This document shows, piece after piece, positions 59,320 through 64,000 of a stretch of DNA of 64,000 nucleotides. The translations under genes were made by a program, and so were the position numbers. The stretch is from Arachis hypogaea (Eukaryota > Streptophyta > Magnoliopsida > Fabales > Fabaceae): positions 8,486,810 through 8,550,809 of the forward strand of contig NC_092051.1 of NCBI RefSeq assembly GCF_003086295.3. Reading direction: 5' to 3'. Every line of letters begins with the position of its first letter. The stretch's first letter is position 1. The notes beneath the pieces were generated by a model. It ran no database searches and was not told where the DNA came from. It worked only from the letters and a program-made list of their open reading frames with translations.

Positions 59320-59594
59320 TATGTGAAATTGTGAAGTATCTATGTAAATAAATAATGTAAAAATTTATTGTTAAAGTTTTATTTTCTATGTATTTAAGTT
59401 TCAAATGTGATGTACATAAATAATGAAATATTAATATTTATGAATTTTGAAATTATTAATTGTGTCAAATTTTAAAATAAAATTTTGGTATAGGACATTA
59501 TTTTATGTACAGTGTTTCTTAGAAAAATAATTCTGATCAAGTATTCAATTTAACTATGCATACTACTCATTTTATTATTATTTGTTTTTGAAGA
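59320..59594 (+). other. AT-rich spacer between copia gag and pol
   Basis: It is 275 bp, very AT-rich, with stops in all frames. It ends TTTGTTTTTGAAG just before the pol ATG, which could be a splice acceptor. Most copia elements have gag and pol in one frame, so this separation is noteworthy. Confidence 0.7.
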
Positions 59595-62500
59595 ATGGCA
59601 AGGATATGTAATGAAGATGTATGCCTTGCGGATAGTGCAAGTTCGCACACTATTCTCAAAAGTGATATATATTTTACCCATCTTGTGCCAAAAGAGGAAT
59701 ATGTTAACACTATTATTGGCTCAGGCAATGTGATAGAAGGCTCCGGAAGAGCTATAATTTTGTTTCCTGGAGGAACAAAATTTATAATAAATAATGCACT
59801 ATTATCTACCAAGTCTCTGAGAAACTTGTTGAGTTTCAAAGATATTCGCCGAAATGGATATCATGTTGAGACGATGAATGAGGGAAATCATGAGTATTTA
59901 TGTATAACAACTCATGATTCAAATAAGAAAGTTATATTAGAAAAATTACCTTCACTTTCATCTGGGTTGTATTATACCAAGATTAGTGCAATTGAATCAC
60001 ATGCCACTGTAAACCAGAAGTTTACTAGCTCAAATGAGTTCATAACTTGGCACGACCGATTGGGTCATCCGGGAACAACCATGATGAGAAGAATTATTGA
60101 AAACTCTCATGGACATTCACTAAAGAACCAGAAGATTCTTAAATCTAGTAAATTTTGTTGTGCTGCATGTTCTCAAGGGAAGTTAATTTTAAGGCCATCA
60201 CCAGTAAAGATTGGATTTGAGTCCCCTGAATTCCTAGAAAGGATTCAAGGTGATATATGTGGGCCTATTCATCCACCATGTGGATCTTTTAGATATTTTA
60301 TGGTCCTAATAGACGCATCTTCGAGATGGTCACATGTGTGCTTATTATCTTCTCGCAACCTGGCGTTTGCGAGATTACTGGCTCAAATTATTCGATTAAA
60401 AGCACAATTTCCAGAAAATCCAATTAAAGCAATTCGTCTTGATAATGCTGGTGAATTTACTTCCCAAGCTTTTGATGCTTATTGTATGGCTAATGGAATA
60501 AGTGTTGAACATCCAGTAGCTTATGTTCACACACAAAATGGGTTAGCAGAATCACTTATTAAGCGCCTCCAATTAATTGCTAGACCCTTGCTTATGAGAA
60601 CAAATCTCCCAACCTCGGTTTGGGGCATGCTATTTTACATGCCGCAGCACTTATTCGTTTGAGGCCAACGAGTTATCATCAATTCTCTCCTATACAATTA
60701 GCTTTTGGCCAGCAGCCAAATGTTTCCCATTTAAGAATATTTGGGTGTGCGATATATGTTCCCATTGCACCACCTAATCGCACCAAAATGAGACCCCAAA
60801 GAAAATTGGGGATATATGTTGGATATGATTCTCCCTCTATAGTGAGGTATCTTGAGATACAAACTGGTGATGTGTTTAAAGCCCGGTTTGTCGATTGTCA
60901 TTTTGATGAATCAAAATTTCCAACATTAGGGGGAGAGAATAAGTTTCCTGAAAAGGAACTTAATTGGAATGCATCATCGTTGATGCATTTAGATCCTCGA
61001 TCAGCGCAATGTGAACTAGAAGTTCAAAAGATTGTACATTTGCAAAGAATAGCAAATGAATTGCCTGATGCATTTTCCGATACAAAGAGGATAACCAAAT
61101 CTTATATACCAGCGAAAAATGCCCCAATTCGAATTGATGTCCCAGTAGGACAAGTAGCTACTGAAGCGAATTCACGCCAGAAGCGTGGCAGGGCGGAAAA
61201 TGTCCCAATTCGAATTGATGTCCCAGTAGGAAAAATAGCCACTGAAGCAAATACACGCCAGAAGCGTGGCAGGCCTGTCGGTTCTAAAGATAGAAATCCT
61301 CGAAAGAGAAAAGAGGTAAATACTATTCCTGTTGAAAAAGACATAGTAGAGACACCCGCAGTTGTCCAAAATTCTGATATAACGCCAGAAGACGTTCAGG
61401 TACCTGAAAATTGTGAAAATGACGAGATCTCGATAAATTATGTCTTTACAGGAGAGAAATGGGACCGAAATAAGACAATTGTCAATGAAATATTTGCATA
61501 TAATGTGGCATTAGATATCATGCATGAAAGTAAGGATCTTGAGCCAAGATCAGTCGAAGAATATCGACAAAGAAGTGATTGGCCAAAATGGGAAGCAGCC
61601 ATGAAGGCTGAATTAGACTCACTTGCAAAACGTGAAGTCTTTGGACCTGTAGTCCGTACACCTGCAGATGTAAAACCTGTTGGATACAAATGGGTATTTG
61701 TGAGAAAACGAAATGAGAAAAATGAAGTTGTGCGCTATAAAGCCCGACTTGTGGCACAAGGTTTTTCACAAAGGCCCGGTATAGATTATCAAGAAACGTA
61801 TTCCCCAGTAGTGGATGCGATAACATTGCGTTATTTGGTCAGTTTATCTGCATATCATAAACTGCATATGCATTTAATGGATGTGGTAACAGCCTATTTA
61901 TACGGCTCATTAGATCGGGATATCTATATGAAAGTCCCCGAAGGACTAAAGATATCCAAACCATCCAATGAATATTCGCAAGGGTTATACTCAGTCAAAT
62001 TGCAAAGATCTTTAAATGGTCTAAAGCAATCTGGACGAATGTGGTATAATCGTCTTACTGAGTATCTGGCCAAAAACGGTTTCAAGAATGATGATATATG
62101 CCCGTGTGTTTTCATAAAGAAAACTGCTTCTGGATTCATTATAATTGTTGTGTACGTTGATGATTTAAATATCATTGGGACTCCTGAAGAGATTCCAACA
62201 ATTATAAAAATTCTAAAGGAAGAGTTTGAGATGAAAGATCTTGGAAGAACTAAATTTTGTCTCGGCCTGCAGATCGAGCATATAAAAAGTGGGATCTTTA
62301 TTCATCAAACAACATACACAGAAAAGATCTTGAAAAGATTTTATATGGATAAGTCACATCCATTAAGTACCCCAATGATTGTAAGATCTTTAGATGTGAA
62401 AAAGGATCAATTCCGTCCTAAAGAAGAAAATGAAGATATCCTTGGTCCTGAAGTACCATATCTTAGTGCCATTAGAGCGCTAATGTATCTTGCTAATAAT

Positions 62501-63154
62501 ACGCGACCTGACATATCATTCGCGGTGAATTTACTAGCAAGGTATAGTTCCTCTCCAACCAGAAGACATTGGAGTGGAATCAAACAAATTTTTCGATATC
62601 TTCATGGAACGGTTGATATGGGATTGTTTTATCCCTATGGATCCAAGTCACAACTAGTTGGCTATGCAGATGCCGGATACCTGTCTGATCCACATAAAGG
62701 GAGATCTCAAACAGGATACCTGTTCACATATGGTGGTACAGCTATATCATGGAGGTCCACGAAACAGACGATAGCAGCAACCTCCTCTAATCATGCTGAA
62801 ATACTGGCGATTCATGAAGCTAGTCGCGAGTGTTTTTGGCTGAGGAGTCTGATTCAATATATTCTGTCATCATGTGGACTGATTGATCATAAGATAGCTC
62901 CAACTATCCTGTTTGAAGATAATGCAGCATGTATTGCTCAACTTAAAGGCGGATACATCAAAGGCGATAGAACAAAGCATATTTCCCCCAAATTCTTCTT
63001 CACTCATGATCTTCAAAATCAAGGGACAATTGATGTGCAACAGATCCGTTCAAGTGACAATCTGGCAGATTTATTCACAAAGTCACTCCCGAAATCCTCC
63101 TTTGAAAGATTGGTACATGAGATTGGAATGCGCCGATTTCGAGACTTTAAATGA
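59595..63154 (+). pseudogene. copia pol: protease, integrase, RT, RNase H; one frame break
   Basis: ATG 59595 opens MARICNEDVCLADSASSHTI with the protease Asp at residue 13. The integrase zinc finger starts WHDRLGHPG (residue 152) and ends CCAACSQGK. The integrase triad is Asp220 (GDICGP), Asp283 (RLDNAGEF) and Glu319 (QNGLAES). The frame breaks near 60640 at TTTGGGGCAT (one base short) and continues in the -1 frame from 60620 to TGA at 63152. RT shows KWVFVRKRNEKNEVVRYKAR, QGFSQRPGIDYQETYSPVV and catalytic YVDD at codon 62153. RNase H shows GYADAGYLSDPHKGRSQTGY and TKHISPKFFF. A 27-residue tandem repeat lies in the integrase-RT linker (61118-61279). All catalytic residues appear present. Confidence 0.9.
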
Positions 63155-63363
63155 TATCGGCAAGAGGGGGAGACTGTACTCTTTTTCCCTTGGTCAGGTT
63201 TTTTCCCATTGGGTTTTTCTTGACAAGGTTTTTAATGAGGCAGTCCCCATCACTAAAGGATATTGTATTCTTTTTCCTTCACTAAAACTTTTTTTTCCCA
63301 CTGGATTTTTCTTTAGTAAGGTTTTAACGAGGCAATAATCCTGAATGGTCATCCAAGGGGGAG
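63155..63363 (+). other. copia 3' tail with two purine tracts
   Basis: A first purine tract (AAGAGGGGGAGA, 63161-63172) comes right after pol. A tail follows with a doubled TTTTCCCA-TGG-TTTTTCTT then GGTTTTAAYGAGGCA-type motif (63193-63236 and 63293-63336). A second purine tract, CAAGGGGGAG (63354-63363), abuts the LTR and is the likely plus-strand primer. Confidence 0.7.
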
Positions 63364-63892
63364 TGTTGTGATATGGATGACCACGTAGACTCACCTTCTC
63401 AATATTGAAGGAATCATTCTCAAGAGAGAATGGATTTAATGAGGTTTGAAAAAGCTAGTTTTGTATGCCTATAAAAGGATGTACGGGCAAAAGGAAAAAA
63501 CAACAATAACAACAGAACAAAAATATTATTCTTCCTTCCTTTTCATACAAATAAATCAATCCTCTTTTATGCAATCAAATACCCTTCTCCTTATATTACT
63601 ATTACAATTCTTTCTCTTCTTTTATTTTATAAGTATTTTAAATTCTATTTTCTATTACTCTTTACATATAATATTAATAGCAATATTAACCATCTTTATT
63701 ATATTGAGATAGTATCAAATGCAAATCTCTCTCTCTTTATTTTTAATACTTTTTCTTATCTTTGTATATATATACACATTACAACATATAATATTATTAT
63801 ATATATATAAATTATTATTGGGCTAATTATTTTAATACTAGAGTCTTCTATTTGTACATCTCTATTATATATATATCTTTTATTTCACAACA
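63364..63892 (+). repeat. 3' LTR of copia element
   Basis: Near-identical to the 5' LTR. The only difference seen is AAAAATTATT versus AAATTATT near 63810. It is preceded by the purine tract AAGGGGGAG. Confidence 0.95.
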
Positions 63893-63897
63893 TGTTT

Positions 63898-64000
63898 TAA
63901 CTTTTTGGCAAAATACTATTTTGTAAACAATAGATATGTGTCACGGTGTCATGTCGTGGTGGATAAGAACAACCAGACGCAACTTCAGTGCACCCTTCCA
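63898..64000. other. unassigned right-hand tail
   Basis: Flanking DNA to the right of the copia target duplication. It is less AT-rich near its end (CACGGTGTCATGTCGTGG). Nothing recognised; it runs off the window. Confidence 0.4.

Larger units (their letters stand above)
57758..63892 (+). mobile_element. Ty1/copia LTR retrotransposon, recent insertion
   Basis: LTRs are 57758-58288 (531 bp) and 63364-63892 (529 bp), with perfect target duplication TGTTT at 57753-57757 and 63893-63897. Gag, protease, integrase, RT and RNase H are in the copia order (integrase before RT). I can see only one 2-nt indel between the LTRs, so the insertion is young. Two single-base frame breaks interrupt gag and pol. 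It landed at the right edge of the candidate Pack-MULE. The lineage is not assigned; Bianca-like is possible. Confidence 0.95.

Overview
This is plant nuclear DNA with no clear host gene. It is AT-rich, and most of it is transposable elements nested in one another, separated by AT-rich spacers with microsatellites, SINEs and foldback MITEs. The element families (a Tat-type and a Tekay-type Ty3/gypsy, a Ty1/copia with very similar LTRs, CACTA elements with an En/Spm-type gene, Mutator-like elements) point to a eudicot. The reading style of the polyproteins suggests a legume, possibly peanut (Arachis). That assignment comes from memory of family sequences and is not proven here.

Layout. 1-3609: AT-rich spacer with a SINE (16-bp target duplication) and a foldback MITE. 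3610-13502: a Mutator-like element (long inverted repeats, perfect 9-bp target duplication) that received a CACTA element (4313-12735). The last exon of that CACTA element's gene was hit by a second CACTA element (5026-9117), which carries exon-like pieces of host genes, one recognisable as a plasma-membrane proton-ATPase fragment. 13625-22431: a Tat-lineage gypsy element (5-bp duplication ATATT) with a stop-riddled gag-pol and a separate intron-containing gene on the opposite strand. 22432-29910: spacer with SINEs, several MITEs (two with 9-bp duplications) and microsatellites.

29911-55004: a Mutator-like element with a decayed mudrA-type transposase and an uninterrupted two-exon GRF-zinc-finger gene. 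It was split by a Tekay chromovirus element (34846-54836), which was itself split inside integrase by a large non-autonomous LTR element (38578-47847, LARD-like, LTRs of 3.6-3.8 kb, no coding core). The non-autonomous element shares its leader and an LTR block with the Tekay element. 55005-57757: spacer with a MITE and a candidate Pack-MULE. 57758-63892: a young Ty1/copia element whose two LTRs differ by a single 2-nt indel. 63893-64000: unassigned tail.

Order of events from the nesting: each Mutator-like shell is older than its contents; Tekay is older than the LARD, and the outer CACTA is older than the inner one. The copia element is the youngest by LTR similarity. All coordinates of element ends were read by eye; those backed by a target duplication are the firmest.
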